Shown: positions 24,560 to 33,422 of the stretch, piece after piece
How the letters are laid out: each line of letters starts with the position of its first letter
How positions within the stretch are numbered: the stretch's first letter is position 1
Assembly: GCF_006715025.1 (NCBI RefSeq)
Contig: NZ_VFMK01000001.1
Location: 3,100,001 to 3,164,000, forward strand
DNA: 64,000 nucleotides
Direction: 5' to 3'
Source: Serratia fonticola
GTDB lineage: Bacteria > Pseudomonadota > Gammaproteobacteria > Enterobacterales > Enterobacteriaceae
The notes under the pieces: generated by a model
Told to the model about the DNA's origin: nothing
Databases searched by the model: none
The model's input: the letters and a program-made list of their open reading frames with translations, nothing else
Position numbers and translations under genes: made by a program

Positions 24560-26716
24560 CTACATCACATCCTCCGCCACGTGCCGCAGGCGGGCTTTCA
24601 TATCGCTGTAACTTTGCTGCGCATAGTTTTCCGCCCAGTGCTGATCGGCTATCGCTTCCAGTTTCACCGCACAGTACTTGGTTTCCGGCGTTTTGGAGAT
24701 GGGATCCAGATTATCCTGAGTCAATTCGTTACAGGCACCAATCCACCACTGGTAGGTCATATAGACCGCCCCCAAATTAATCCTTTCGTTATAGTTGGCC
24801 CGGGAAATCACCTTGCCACGGCGTGAAGTGACCCAGACCAATTGCTGATCGGCAATGCCAAGCGCAGCGGCATCTTGCGGATGGATCTGCACGAAGCCGG
24901 GTTCGTCAGCCAGCGTTTGCAATGCCGCACAGTTACCGGTCATTGAACGGCATGAGTAGTGGCCCACCTCGCGTACGGTACACAACACCAAAGGGTAACT
25001 GTCATCTGGGATTTCTGCCGGAGCACGCCAGGCTGTGGCAAACAGCTGACCTTTTCCTGAAGGGGTGGTGAATTGATTACCTTCATACAGGTAAGGCGTT
25101 CCGGGGCTTTCCAACGTGGTGCAGGGCCATTGCACATGACCGAGTTCACCCATTTTTTCATAGGTTGCACCGTAGAATAGTGGGCACAGTTCGCGCATTT
25201 CGTCCCAGATCTGCTGGTTATTGTCGTAATGCATCGGATAGCCCATCTCAGTAGCCAGCAGGCTGATGATTTCCCAATCACGTTTGACGTTGTATTGCGG
25301 TTCAACGGCTTTTTCGAAACGCTGGAAGCCACGATCGGCGCAGGAAAATACGCCTCCATGTTCTCCCCAGGAAGTGGCTGGCAAGATCACGTCGGCCTGT
25401 TCGGCCGTCTTGGTCATAAAGATGTCCTGCACCACGACAAATTCCAGTTTCTCGAATGCGCTACGTACCAGGCTTAAATCGGCCTCGGTCTGTAATGGGT
25501 CCTCACCCATGATGTAATAAGCTTTAACTTTACCCTCATGGACCAAATGCGGTATTTCGGTAATGCGATAACCCACCTCTGGATCCATCTGCGCCGCATC
25601 AATCCCCCAGGCTGCGGCGAATTTAGCCCGTACGCTGGCATCGGTTACGGCCTGATAACCTGGGAATTCATTCGGCAGAACCCCCATATCACAGGCGCCC
25701 TGAACATTATTCTGCCCACGTACCGGCCCAACGCCAACGTTAGGGCGGCCCAGATTGCCGGTCAACAGTGCCAGGCTGGCGATGCCTTTCACCACATCCA
25801 CGGCCTGACCAAATTGCGTCACACCCATCCCCCACATGATGGTGGCCGAAGGTGCGCTGGCATAAGTGCGCATAGCCTGGCGGATTTGTTGAGCGCTGAC
25901 GCCGGTCAGATGTTCTACCGCCTCGGGCGCATAGTCTGCCACCTGTTGACGATAGGTCTCGAAGCCTTCGGTATATTTTGCAACATAATCATGGTCATAC
26001 AGGTTTTCTTCAATCAATACATGTGCAAACGCATTGACCAGAGCCATGTTACAGCCATTCTTGATCTGCAAATGTTGATCGGCGATACGGGCGGTTTCGA
26101 TACGGCGTGGATCGCACACAATAATTTGCGCACCTTTCTCTTTGGCTTTCAGCACGCGCCGCGCCACGATAGGGTGAGAATCCGCACAGTTGTAGCCAAT
26201 GATCAGTAAGCATTTGGAGTTTTCGATATCGCCGATGGAATTACTCATCGCACCGTTACCTAATGTGGCCTGCAAACCCGCAACTGAAGGGCCATGGCAG
26301 ACGCGAGCACAACAGTCGACATTGTTGGTACCGATCACGGCGCGAGCGAATTTCTGCATCACATAGTTGGTTTCATTACCGGTACCCCGTGAAGAACCGG
26401 TATGCATGATGGCGCGCGCACCATATTGCTGTTTAATCTCTTTCAGCCGTTGCGCCGTGTAGCGGATAGCTTCATCCCAACTGACAGCCTCGAATTTGCC
26501 GCCTTTCTCTCGGCGGATTAACGGTTGTCTCAGGCGCGGCGTCAACAGCTTGGTATCATTGAGGAAGTCCCAGCCGTAGTAGCCTTTCAGACACAGTTCG
26601 CCTTGATTGGTCGCACCATCCGCCGCTTCTGCTCGGAGGATTTTGCCATTGTCGACCACCAGTTTCATTTTGCAGCCTGCACCGCAATAAGGGCAGACGG
26701 TTGTGATTTTTTTCAT
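24560..26716 (-). CDS. fdhF: formate dehydrogenase H-type molybdoenzyme, Cys variant
   Basis: A 718-residue molybdopterin oxidoreductase oxidising formate to CO2 (E. coli FdhF has 715). The N-terminal [4Fe-4S] site is CPYCGAGCKM followed by CLKGYYG. At residue 140, where E. coli FdhF has selenocysteine, codon TGC encodes Cys within CCARVCHGPSVAG. The neighbouring His141 is kept. Molybdopterin-binding blocks follow, including DPLQTEADL and YSCRSMTGN. It lies 11 bases after hydN. No hydrogenase-3 genes are in the window, so a complete formate hydrogenlyase is not shown. Cys variants of FDH-H are usually slower than the Sec enzyme. Confidence 0.93.
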   Translation of the reverse strand: MKKITTVCPYCGAGCKMKLVVDNGKILRAEAADGATNQGELCLKGYYGWDFLNDTKLLTPRLRQPLIRREKGGKFEAVSWDEAIRYTAQRLKEIKQQYGARAIMHTGSSRGTGNETNYVMQKFARAVIGTNNVDCCARVCHGPSVAGLQATLGNGAMSNSIGDIENSKCLLIIGYNCADSHPIVARRVLKAKEKGAQIIVCDPRRIETARIADQHLQIKNGCNMALVNAFAHVLIEENLYDHDYVAKYTEGFETYRQQVADYAPEAVEHLTGVSAQQIRQAMRTYASAPSATIMWGMGVTQFGQAVDVVKGIASLALLTGNLGRPNVGVGPVRGQNNVQGACDMGVLPNEFPGYQAVTDASVRAKFAAAWGIDAAQMDPEVGYRITEIPHLVHEGKVKAYYIMGEDPLQTEADLSLVRSAFEKLEFVVVQDIFMTKTAEQADVILPATSWGEHGGVFSCADRGFQRFEKAVEPQYNVKRDWEIISLLATEMGYPMHYDNNQQIWDEMRELCPLFYGATYEKMGELGHVQWPCTTLESPGTPYLYEGNQFTTPSGKGQLFATAWRAPAEIPDDSYPLVLCTVREVGHYSCRSMTGNCAALQTLADEPGFVQIHPQDAAALGIADQQLVWVTSRRGKVISRANYNERINLGAVYMTYQWWIGACNELTQDNLDPISKTPETKYCAVKLEAIADQHWAENYAQQSYSDMKARLRHVAEDVM

Positions 26717-26727
26717 GGGTTCAGCTC

Positions 26728-27270
26728 CTAAAACAGGGATGACAGCGTATCAAGCGCGGCGCGGCGGCGTTTTGCGGCGTTCATCTCTTGCAACATATTG
26801 CGATCCACGCAGTACAGCGCATTGGTTGGGCAAACTTCCATACAGGCGGGGCCGTTATCGCGGCCGAAGCAAAGATCGCACTTATGGGCTTCGGCCTTCT
26901 CGGTCGGCAGATTCATGACAGTTTCGTTCTGGCGTGTTACCGGGCGGGTGATCACCTCCATTGCGCCGTAAGGGCAGGCCACAACACAGGTTTTACAGCC
27001 AATGCAATGTTCTTGTTTTACCAGCACCCTATCGTCAGTGCGGATGATGGCGCCGTTTGGACAAACATTGGCGCAGGGCGCATCTTCACACTGTCGGCAC
27101 AACACTGCGGTACTGACGTTAACACTTTTGATGACATGCAAGCGTGGCGCGAAAGAGGCGGTGTTCAGCCCCGAGAGTTCCTGGTTTTCGTTATGCGCTA
27201 TTACGCAGGCAATCTCGCAAGTACGGCAGCCAATACATTTTTTAGGATCGGCGATGATAAACCTGTTCAT
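26728..27270 (-). CDS. hydN: 4Fe-4S electron-transfer protein HydN
   Basis: A 180-residue ferredoxin-type protein with four [4Fe-4S] motifs, among them CIGCRTCEIAC, CRQCEDAPCANVCP, CIGCKTCVVACP and CDLCFGRDNGPACMEVCP. The start MNRFIIADPKKCIGCRTCE matches E. coli HydN (175 residues) closely. HydN is needed for formate dehydrogenase H function. It is the first gene of a hydN-fdhF-ferredoxin unit with a possible sigma-54 promoter upstream. Confidence 0.93.
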   Translation of the reverse strand: MNRFIIADPKKCIGCRTCEIACVIAHNENQELSGLNTASFAPRLHVIKSVNVSTAVLCRQCEDAPCANVCPNGAIIRTDDRVLVKQEHCIGCKTCVVACPYGAMEVITRPVTRQNETVMNLPTEKAEAHKCDLCFGRDNGPACMEVCPTNALYCVDRNMLQEMNAAKRRRAALDTLSSLF

Positions 27271-27354
27271 GAGTCACTCCTGGAAGACCCATCCCTTTTA
27301 AAGCAAGCGTAGAAGCGATGGGTATGGCTATGTGAATGTTCTGCCTTTTGGCTA

Positions 27355-27370
27355 TACATAAAGCGTGCCA
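27355..27370 (-). promoter_or_regulatory. possible sigma-54 promoter of hydN-fdhF
   Basis: On the minus strand, CTGGCACG (-24-like, ending at 27364) is followed after four bases by ATGTA where TTGCA is expected. The -24 half is excellent and the -12 half poor. E. coli hydN is driven by sigma-54 and FhlA. TGTCGAAAA- and TGTCGACA-like segments around 27417-27445 could be FhlA sites. This is tentative. Confidence 0.35.
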
Positions 27371-27519
27371 GTCCAGAAGAGACTATAAAAACAGAGAGTT
27401 ACCGGTTCACCCATTCCGCTGTCGACAGATTTTCGACACAAATGACGATGCCGGCCCCGGTTTTCGTCACTGTTTTATCGGAATGAGAACCTGTAAACGT
27501 TGGGAAACCGCAATGCGTT

Positions 27520-28425
27520 TCACGCAGGCCGACGCCGCCAGCGTGGAGTAAATCGGCCCGGTTTAGAAAACATCACCAGATTACCGAGCAGGATCAGGCA
27601 TAGGCCAATGACCGCATTCAGATGCCATTGGTAGCCTTCAAAAAGGGTAGAGATAGTCAGTGCAACCAGGGGGAACAGCAAGGTACTGTAGGCTGCCGCC
27701 CCAGCACCGATACGACCAAGCAGGCTGAAGTAGGCGGCAAAGGCGATCACTGAACCAAATATCGCCAGATAAAGCAAAGAGCCCAAGTAGCGCGTGGTAA
27801 ATTCGATTTGGAAAGAAGCCCCTTGCGCCAGAGCAATAGCGGCCATTAACAGGGCGCCATAACTCATCGCATAGGTGTTGGTAGAGAGAATATCCAGGCC
27901 ACGACGCTGATGGCGCGCACTGAGCATGTTACCCAATGAAAAACCGTAGGTGCCTAGGGCGCTTAACCCGATCCCTTTCAGTAACTCTGGCGCCATTTGG
28001 GTTGTGGCCAGGTCCTGCCAGAACAGGGCGACAATGCCGGTCATGCCTAATAACGCCGCAGGCAACAGGTTTGGGCTAGGGCGTTGACGGAAGAAAATCA
28101 TGCTGTTTAGCGCATTGAACAACACGGCCATCGAGAAAATCACGGACTCCAGACCACTGCTGATATAAGCGGCTGCGTGGTAAAAACAGTAAAAATTAAA
28201 GCCAAACACACAGCAGCCCTGCAACATGCAGAACAGATGGTCTTGCAGACTGATGGCACGCAGACGGCGCAATAGCAGCAACCCCAGCCACATCACCGCG
28301 GCAGACAGCAAAAAGCGGTAACTGATGGAAACCGGAATGGCTACCGAGCCCGCCTGTTGCAGGGTGATCGCAATCCAGGTGGTGCCCCAAATCAGTACCA
28401 CGGCAAGATACAACAGCGTATTCAT
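27520..28425 (-). CDS. EamA/DMT-family transporter
   Basis: A 301-residue inner-membrane protein with ten predicted helices in two EamA repeats (about residues 5-140 and 150-290). The start MNTLLYLAVVLIWGTTWIAI is typical of the drug/metabolite transporter family. The substrate is unknown. It is divergent from an AraC regulator, which may control it. Confidence 0.88.
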   Translation of the reverse strand: MNTLLYLAVVLIWGTTWIAITLQQAGSVAIPVSISYRFLLSAAVMWLGLLLLRRLRAISLQDHLFCMLQGCCVFGFNFYCFYHAAAYISSGLESVIFSMAVLFNALNSMIFFRQRPSPNLLPAALLGMTGIVALFWQDLATTQMAPELLKGIGLSALGTYGFSLGNMLSARHQRRGLDILSTNTYAMSYGALLMAAIALAQGASFQIEFTTRYLGSLLYLAIFGSVIAFAAYFSLLGRIGAGAAAYSTLLFPLVALTISTLFEGYQWHLNAVIGLCLILLGNLVMFSKPGRFTPRWRRRPA

Positions 28426-28606
28426 AGAGACTCCTCATTTATCCTGCTTCAGAGTATTCACCGTTAGCCGTTGCGCCGCTTTCAGGCCTTTGCTCACACT
28501 TGCATATTCTTGCGCTTTTTTTACCAACTACCTCTGCTGGCGACTGGTATCCGTAGCCGTCACTCTTTACACTGAAACGGTTATTTTTACAGGGGATGAG
28601 GTGGCG

Positions 28607-29476
28607 ATGTCGTATCTGGCATTTGAAACACTGCACAAACACAAAGCCCGGTTGCACAACAGCGTGCAACTGGGGTCTGGCGTGCAGTTAGCGGCCTGGT
28701 CTAACTGCAACGATCGGATCACGCAGGAAAGTGCAGATCATCATACGCTCAGCCTGTATATTGCCGATGGCTATGAATGTTATCAAAAAGTCCCTGGCGG
28801 CTGGCAAAATGGCGGGGGACCCGATCGTTTTTGCATCATGCCTCGTCAGTACGAATCAACCTGGGATGTGCGCAGCGAACTCTCTTTCGTACACCTTTAT
28901 TGTACCGATCGACATTTGCGCTATTTGGCGGAACAGACCTGGGATCGCAGCCCACTTTCCATCAATGTAGAACAGCGGACATTTGCCGAAGATCGGCAGA
29001 TCACGCTGCTGTATCGGCAGTTTCTTCTTAACTGCGATTGGCAGGACAGTGCTAATCAACTGGCACTGAGCAGCGCTTCAACGCTGTTGATGTCCCATCT
29101 GCTCCAACATTACACCCAATTGCAATGGCGGCTGCCTGGCGTGCGAGGTGGGCTGGCGCCAGCAGTATTGAAGCGGGTGCAGGAATTTATAAGAAACCAT
29201 CTTGATCAGCCGCTCCTGTTGGGCGATCTGGCCTTACAGGCTGGGTTGAGTGAGTTCCATTTTGCCCGGATGTTTAAGCACAGCACGGGGCTCGCGCCGC
29301 ATCAACATGTGATGCAGGTCCGTCTGCAACAGGCAGAAAAACTGTTGCGCCATACGGCGATGCCACTAACGCAGATTGCGCTGGATTGCGGTTTCAGTTC
29401 GGCCAGCCATTTCAGCAACCGTTTCAAAGCGGCTTACGGTTGCGCACCTTTACAGTTGCGGCGACAAAGCCGCTGA
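28607..29476 (+). CDS. AraC-family transcriptional regulator
   Basis: A 289-residue regulator with an N-terminal sensing domain (about 1-185) and a C-terminal double helix-turn-helix: LLGDLALQAGLSEFHFARMF and then MPLTQIALDCGFSSASHFSN. The ATG at 28607 is preceded by GGGGATGAGG. A longer open frame starting at 28325 would overlap the divergent transporter gene and has no ribosome-binding site. Likely targets are the EamA gene or the downstream VOC gene, 20 bases away. Confidence 0.92.
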   Translation: MSYLAFETLHKHKARLHNSVQLGSGVQLAAWSNCNDRITQESADHHTLSLYIADGYECYQKVPGGWQNGGGPDRFCIMPRQYESTWDVRSELSFVHLYCTDRHLRYLAEQTWDRSPLSINVEQRTFAEDRQITLLYRQFLLNCDWQDSANQLALSSASTLLMSHLLQHYTQLQWRLPGVRGGLAPAVLKRVQEFIRNHLDQPLLLGDLALQAGLSEFHFARMFKHSTGLAPHQHVMQVRLQQAEKLLRHTAMPLTQIALDCGFSSASHFSNRFKAAYGCAPLQLRRQSR

Positions 29477-29496
29477 ACAGCTCTGGGGAATATCAT

Positions 29497-29934
29497 ATGG
29501 AACAGCCATTTTGCGGTGTTGAGGTGTTATTCGTCGCCGGTTTCGGCCCGATCACGCAAAGCACCCACCAAAGCCAGGCCTTCTATCAGCAGGCTTTGGG
29601 TTTGCCATTAAAACCGATGGAAGGGAATGAGGACTATTTTCTGACAGAGCACGATGCCTTGCCCGGCGTGAAACACTTTGCATTATGGCCTTTAGCTCAG
29701 GCGGCACAGTCCTGCTTTGGCCAGGCGCAGTGGCCTCAAGACCTGCCGGTGCCACAGGCCTGGCTGGAGTTTGACGTCGCAGACATGGAAAAGGCTACGC
29801 AAACACTGCAAGATCAAGGATACCGGCTGTTGATCGCCAATCGTCAGGAGCCTTGGGGGCAGAGCGTTACCCGTTTGCTTAGCCCAGAGGGATTGCTGGT
29901 TGGAATAACGTTAACGCCCTGGCTACGTGACTAA
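29497..29934 (+). CDS. VOC-family (glyoxalase-fold) protein
   Basis: A 145-residue protein of the vicinal-oxygen-chelate fold with two beta-alpha-beta-beta-beta modules. Visible segments are QSQAFYQQALGLPL, AWLEFDVADMEKA and the C-terminal LLSPEGLLVGITLTPW. Members bind metals or antibiotics such as bleomycin or act as small lyases. The function here is unknown. It follows the AraC gene by 20 bases and is probably co-transcribed. Confidence 0.85.
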   Translation: MEQPFCGVEVLFVAGFGPITQSTHQSQAFYQQALGLPLKPMEGNEDYFLTEHDALPGVKHFALWPLAQAAQSCFGQAQWPQDLPVPQAWLEFDVADMEKATQTLQDQGYRLLIANRQEPWGQSVTRLLSPEGLLVGITLTPWLRD

Positions 29935-29992
29935 CGGATTAAACCGTAGAAGGTTCGGGCAAAGCGTTGAGCACTTTGCCCGGACTGCCGTT

Positions 29993-30274
29993 TTATGGCA
30001 GAGGGAAGGTGATCGGGGTTTGGCTCATCATATCGACAAAAACATCTTTGGATACTGCCCAAAAATGCATGAATCCTTCCATGCTGAAGGAAATCCCCAT
30101 CAATCCCATCACAAACCAGCAGGTCGTCAACAAGCCGAGGCTGCTAAATATAAACGCCATACCGTTACGGCTGGCTTTACGGCACACAACATTGAGTTGG
30201 CTGGCCAGAAACATCATCACTGCGCTGAGCAATTCCCAGCGCATCATAATAAAGCCAGTGGCTATGGTACTCAT
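29993..30274 (-). CDS. yjcB: YjcB-family inner-membrane protein
   Basis: A 93-residue protein, the same length as E. coli YjcB. The N-terminus MSTIATGFIMMRWELLSAVM lines up with it, and LSAVMMFLAS and CWFVMGLMGI are shared blocks. Two or three hydrophobic segments are present. The function is unknown. The ATG at 30274 is chosen by alignment. An in-frame ATG at 30355 would add 27 unmatched residues. Confidence 0.85.
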   Translation of the reverse strand: MSTIATGFIMMRWELLSAVMMFLASQLNVVCRKASRNGMAFIFSSLGLLTTCWFVMGLMGISFSMEGFMHFWAVSKDVFVDMMSQTPITFPLP

Positions 30275-30470
30275 CGAACCTGATCCTTTGCTACAGAAGC
30301 CGCATCCGGCCGTCTCAATTCCGCGTGGGATAAGACAGAGGGGCAGAAAGCGCATAGGGAGAGAATATGATCACAGTTGTGATCTGCGTCACATTATAGC
30401 ATCGGTAAAATCGGCGGCTCAATAGCTTGGAGGGAGTCCATCATTGTTTACTTCAGCCAAATACCCAGCC

Positions 30471-31577
30471 TCAGGCGATTTTCTTTTTAAACATCACGTA
30501 GGCGACGCCACTGGTAATGACCGTGACGATAAGTTGTGGCCATAAGTTGGGCCAGATAATGGAAAAACTGGCATCTTTCAGATACAGCATCTTGGCGATG
30601 TCGGTAAAGTGGCGAATGGGGTTAATCCAGGTCAGCTTTTGTAGCCATACCGGCATGTTTTCTACCGGGGAAACGTAGCCGGAAAGCAAGATCGCGGGCA
30701 TCATAAACATGAACACACCGATAAAGGCTTGCTGTTGCGTCATACAGAAAGCGGAAATAAGTAAACCCACCCCGACCAGTGACACGCCGTAAATCACCAG
30801 AGAAAAGTAAAGCAACCCAAAGGATCCAACGAAGGGGATCTGATATCCAAATATACCAATCAGCAACACCAATGTTGTTTGCAGTAGGGCAATAATCAAC
30901 GCGGGTATGGCTTTACCGATAAAAATTTGCCAGGTGTTGAGTGGCGAAACCAGTAATTGCTCCAGCGTACCTTGTTCACGTTCACGAGTGATTGACAAAG
31001 AGGTAACCGTTAACACGCCAATAGTGGCAATCATGGCAATCAAACATGGAATGACAAACCATTTATAGTCCAGGTTGGGGTTATACCAGTTGCGCAGTAT
31101 CAGTTGGCTGTTGTTCTGGTGTGGCAATTGGCCAATGAATTCTTGCTCGAATTCGCGTGTAATCTGTTGAATATAATTGGCTGCGATTTGCGCGCTGTTG
31201 GAATTGCGTCCGTCCAGAAGCACCTGTAGTGAAGCCTGCTCACCACTGAGTAGATGGCGTGAAAAATTTGCGGGGAATCGAACTAACACCAACGCTTGCT
31301 GGTTTTCAATAACGCTGCTGACATCCTGTGGATTTTTCAATAGCAGCAGATGTGAAAACGCCTTTGTCCGAGCAAATCGTTGAGTAAGTTCAACAGATGC
31401 TGGGCCGCTATCCTCGCTGTAAACGGCAACAGTGGCATTAGTGACCTCAAGCGTAGCGGCAAAGGGAAAAAGCAAGACCTGGAAAATGACCGGTGCAATT
31501 AAAATAATACGGGTTTGCGGATCGCGTAATAGTGAGCGCAACTCCTTTATAATCAAGGTTGTTACACGAAAAAGCAT
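30471..31577 (-). CDS. ABC-2 type permease, YhhJ/YbhR-like
   Basis: A 368-residue permease with one N-terminal helix, a periplasmic domain of about 150 residues, and five C-terminal helices. EREQGTLEQLL (about residues 205-215) and the PVENMPVWLQ segment are family marks. Such permeases form exporters with an ATPase and a HlyD-type adaptor. The adaptor gene lies directly upstream (28 bases), but no ATPase gene follows or precedes in the window. In E. coli the yhiI-rbbA-yhhJ order would place one between them. Confidence 0.9.
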   Translation of the reverse strand: MLFRVTTLIIKELRSLLRDPQTRIILIAPVIFQVLLFPFAATLEVTNATVAVYSEDSGPASVELTQRFARTKAFSHLLLLKNPQDVSSVIENQQALVLVRFPANFSRHLLSGEQASLQVLLDGRNSNSAQIAANYIQQITREFEQEFIGQLPHQNNSQLILRNWYNPNLDYKWFVIPCLIAMIATIGVLTVTSLSITREREQGTLEQLLVSPLNTWQIFIGKAIPALIIALLQTTLVLLIGIFGYQIPFVGSFGLLYFSLVIYGVSLVGVGLLISAFCMTQQQAFIGVFMFMMPAILLSGYVSPVENMPVWLQKLTWINPIRHFTDIAKMLYLKDASFSIIWPNLWPQLIVTVITSGVAYVMFKKKIA

Positions 31578-31605
31578 GCATGACTCCTGTTATAAAGACG
31601 CCGAC

Positions 31606-32604
31606 TTAGCCAGCACTGAAGGGAGGAAAGCGCAGCGTTACCGGCATCCCTTGTCGTAATGCATCGTCAGGATTGGTGACGATAATTCGTAGGCGATAAA
31701 CCAGGTCGGTGCGTAGCTCTGGTGTTTCAACGTTTTTCGGGGTGAATTCTGCAGTAGGAGAAACAAAACCAATCTTGCCGAGATAAGGCTTGTTTGCCCG
31801 TCCATCAATAAAAATTTGCACTTCGGTGCCGGGAATGGCATGCCGCAGGTTGATGCCGTCAATATAAGCACGGATCCAAACCGGGCGCGTAAGAGAGACA
31901 TTGAAAACCGTTGCGCCTGCCGCAAGCATCGTGCCGGGTTCTACTGTGCGGGTCAGAACAATGCCTGCAGCGGGGGAATAGAGCTGCGTATCTTTCAGGT
32001 CAAGTGCTGCCTGATCGGCACGAGCCTGAGCTTGGGCTACAGCGGCTTTAGCTTGATCGATCTGTTGTATCCGATTGCCTTTCAGATATTGGCTGAGTTT
32101 GTCTTTGGCTGCTTGAAGTGCGGCCTGGGCCTGGTTGCGGGCCGTCTTGGCATTCTCAAGGTCATTGCTTGCAATTGACAGCGTAGCCCATAAGCGCTGT
32201 TGGCGTTTATAGAAGCTATCGGCGTAATCAAAAGCAGCCTGTTGCTGAGCCACTGCGGAACGAGCCTGTGCAATTTCCTCGTCTCGATAGCCGGCCAGTA
32301 ATAAATCCAACTGTGCTTGAGCCGCTGCGACATTAGCGTCACTTTCATTCTGTGCATTTATATAAGAAGAATAATCCAGTTTACCCAAGAGCTTTCCTGG
32401 CTCGACGTGGTCTCCCTCATCAACATTCAACGAAGCTAAACGCCCACCAACTCGAAAACTGAGGTTAACAGTACGAATATCTACATTACCATACAGTGTC
32501 AAAGCAGGTTCTTGCTGGCTCTGGTAATAGTAAACGCCGCACGCAATAATGACGACGCTCAACAGAATTAAAATGGAGAGCCACGAGGTTGTTTTATTCA
32601 GCAT
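31606..32604 (-). CDS. HlyD/EmrA-type periplasmic adaptor (YhiI-like)
   Basis: A 332-residue membrane-fusion protein. It shows an N-terminal anchor helix (about 8-28), a lipoyl half-domain (VGGRLASLNVDEGDHVEPGK), a long coiled-coil hairpin rich in Ala, Gln and Lys (about 85-205), then the second lipoyl half and a beta-barrel. It pairs with the ABC-2 permease gene downstream. It is divergent from Cluster A over 564 bases, so it may export the Cluster A product, though the divergent arrangement alone does not prove this. Confidence 0.92.
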   Translation of the reverse strand: MLNKTTSWLSILILLSVVIIACGVYYYQSQQEPALTLYGNVDIRTVNLSFRVGGRLASLNVDEGDHVEPGKLLGKLDYSSYINAQNESDANVAAAQAQLDLLLAGYRDEEIAQARSAVAQQQAAFDYADSFYKRQQRLWATLSIASNDLENAKTARNQAQAALQAAKDKLSQYLKGNRIQQIDQAKAAVAQAQARADQAALDLKDTQLYSPAAGIVLTRTVEPGTMLAAGATVFNVSLTRPVWIRAYIDGINLRHAIPGTEVQIFIDGRANKPYLGKIGFVSPTAEFTPKNVETPELRTDLVYRLRIIVTNPDDALRQGMPVTLRFPPFSAG

Positions 32605-33168
32605 ATTCTCAACTCGAAAATTCTTAGATCATGGGAGATATACCATATTCTTATTTTTTCTTGATAACGCTACCTAGTGTCTAAGTAAATATTCATATTC
32701 TATACTAATCCAGATCGTTTTTTTAAGCGCTTTTTATTTTACTCATTTGGTTTTATTTGGCAGTAAAAAAACAACGAAAGCGGTGAAAATCAGTATGGCC
32801 TCATCAATACCCAGGGTAATATCTCTATCTGGAATTCTGACTTATATTAATTTTAACTATATAAAATTTCATATCTAGCTACTTCTGAGTTTAAGTCATG
32901 CCTGAAATTTATTAATTAACCATAAAAAACAAACAGTTAAAAGAATAAATTATTAGCAAGAGGATTGAGATAATGGGATAAATACCTTTTTACTGTAAGA
33001 CTTTCCTTATATTCATTGAACGTTAACGAAAAGTCAGCGGTTAAAAACAAGCAAATCACAGTTATAAAAACAGGTTGACTTTGCTCCATAACTAAAATAT
33101 AAAAATGGCGATGCATTATTAAAACTTAAGTTTATTGGATGTTCTACAAGGCTGAAAAGGAAGTAGCT
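32605..33168. promoter_or_regulatory. AT-rich divergent region before Cluster A
   Basis: This 564-base region is strongly AT-rich with no credible gene. A good promoter faces Cluster A: TTGACT at 33075-33080, a 17-base spacer and TATAAA at 33098-33103, about 65 bases before the ACP start. The promoter for the HlyD gene must lie in the left part. Confidence 0.65.
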
Positions 33169-33420
33169 ATGAGGCAAGATCTGGAAGCATTTTTAAAAGC
33201 TATAATTGACCGTTTAACCGATATTGATGTTGACGCCATTACTGATGAGACAACGATAGATGAGTTGGATCTTGTTAGCTTGGACTTTGTGACAATTAAA
33301 GTGGAGGCAAAAAATAAACTGGGCATGGATATAGATTTAAATGCCCTTGCCGAGGCTGAACTGGACACTTTCGGCGAGTTAATGGATTACTTGGAAAAGA
33401 ATTACTTAAAGGAGAAGTAA
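33169..33420 (+). CDS. acyl carrier protein of Cluster A (VSL motif)
   Basis: An 83-residue, acidic, four-helix carrier protein. The phosphopantetheine site reads ELDLVSLDFV, with Ser37 aligning with AcpP Ser36. The Asp that normally precedes this Ser (DSL) is Val36, which may alter recognition by a phosphopantetheinyl transferase. The ATG at 33169 has AAAAGGAAG upstream and gives a normal ACP length, so an earlier ATG at 33139 is rejected. It is the first gene of Cluster A, two bases before the ketosynthase gene. Confidence 0.88.
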   Translation: MRQDLEAFLKAIIDRLTDIDVDAITDETTIDELDLVSLDFVTIKVEAKNKLGMDIDLNALAEAELDTFGELMDYLEKNYLKEK

Positions 33421-33422
33421 GA

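Noticed and set aside
25538..26209. Long antisense open frame (223 codons) opposite fdhF
   Set aside because: It lies wholly within the well-supported fdhF gene, has no family features or ribosome-binding site, and is a codon-bias shadow.
26290..26305. Selenocysteine codon in fdhF
   Set aside because: The codon at residue 140 is TGC on the minus strand, so Cys is encoded and no SECIS element is needed.
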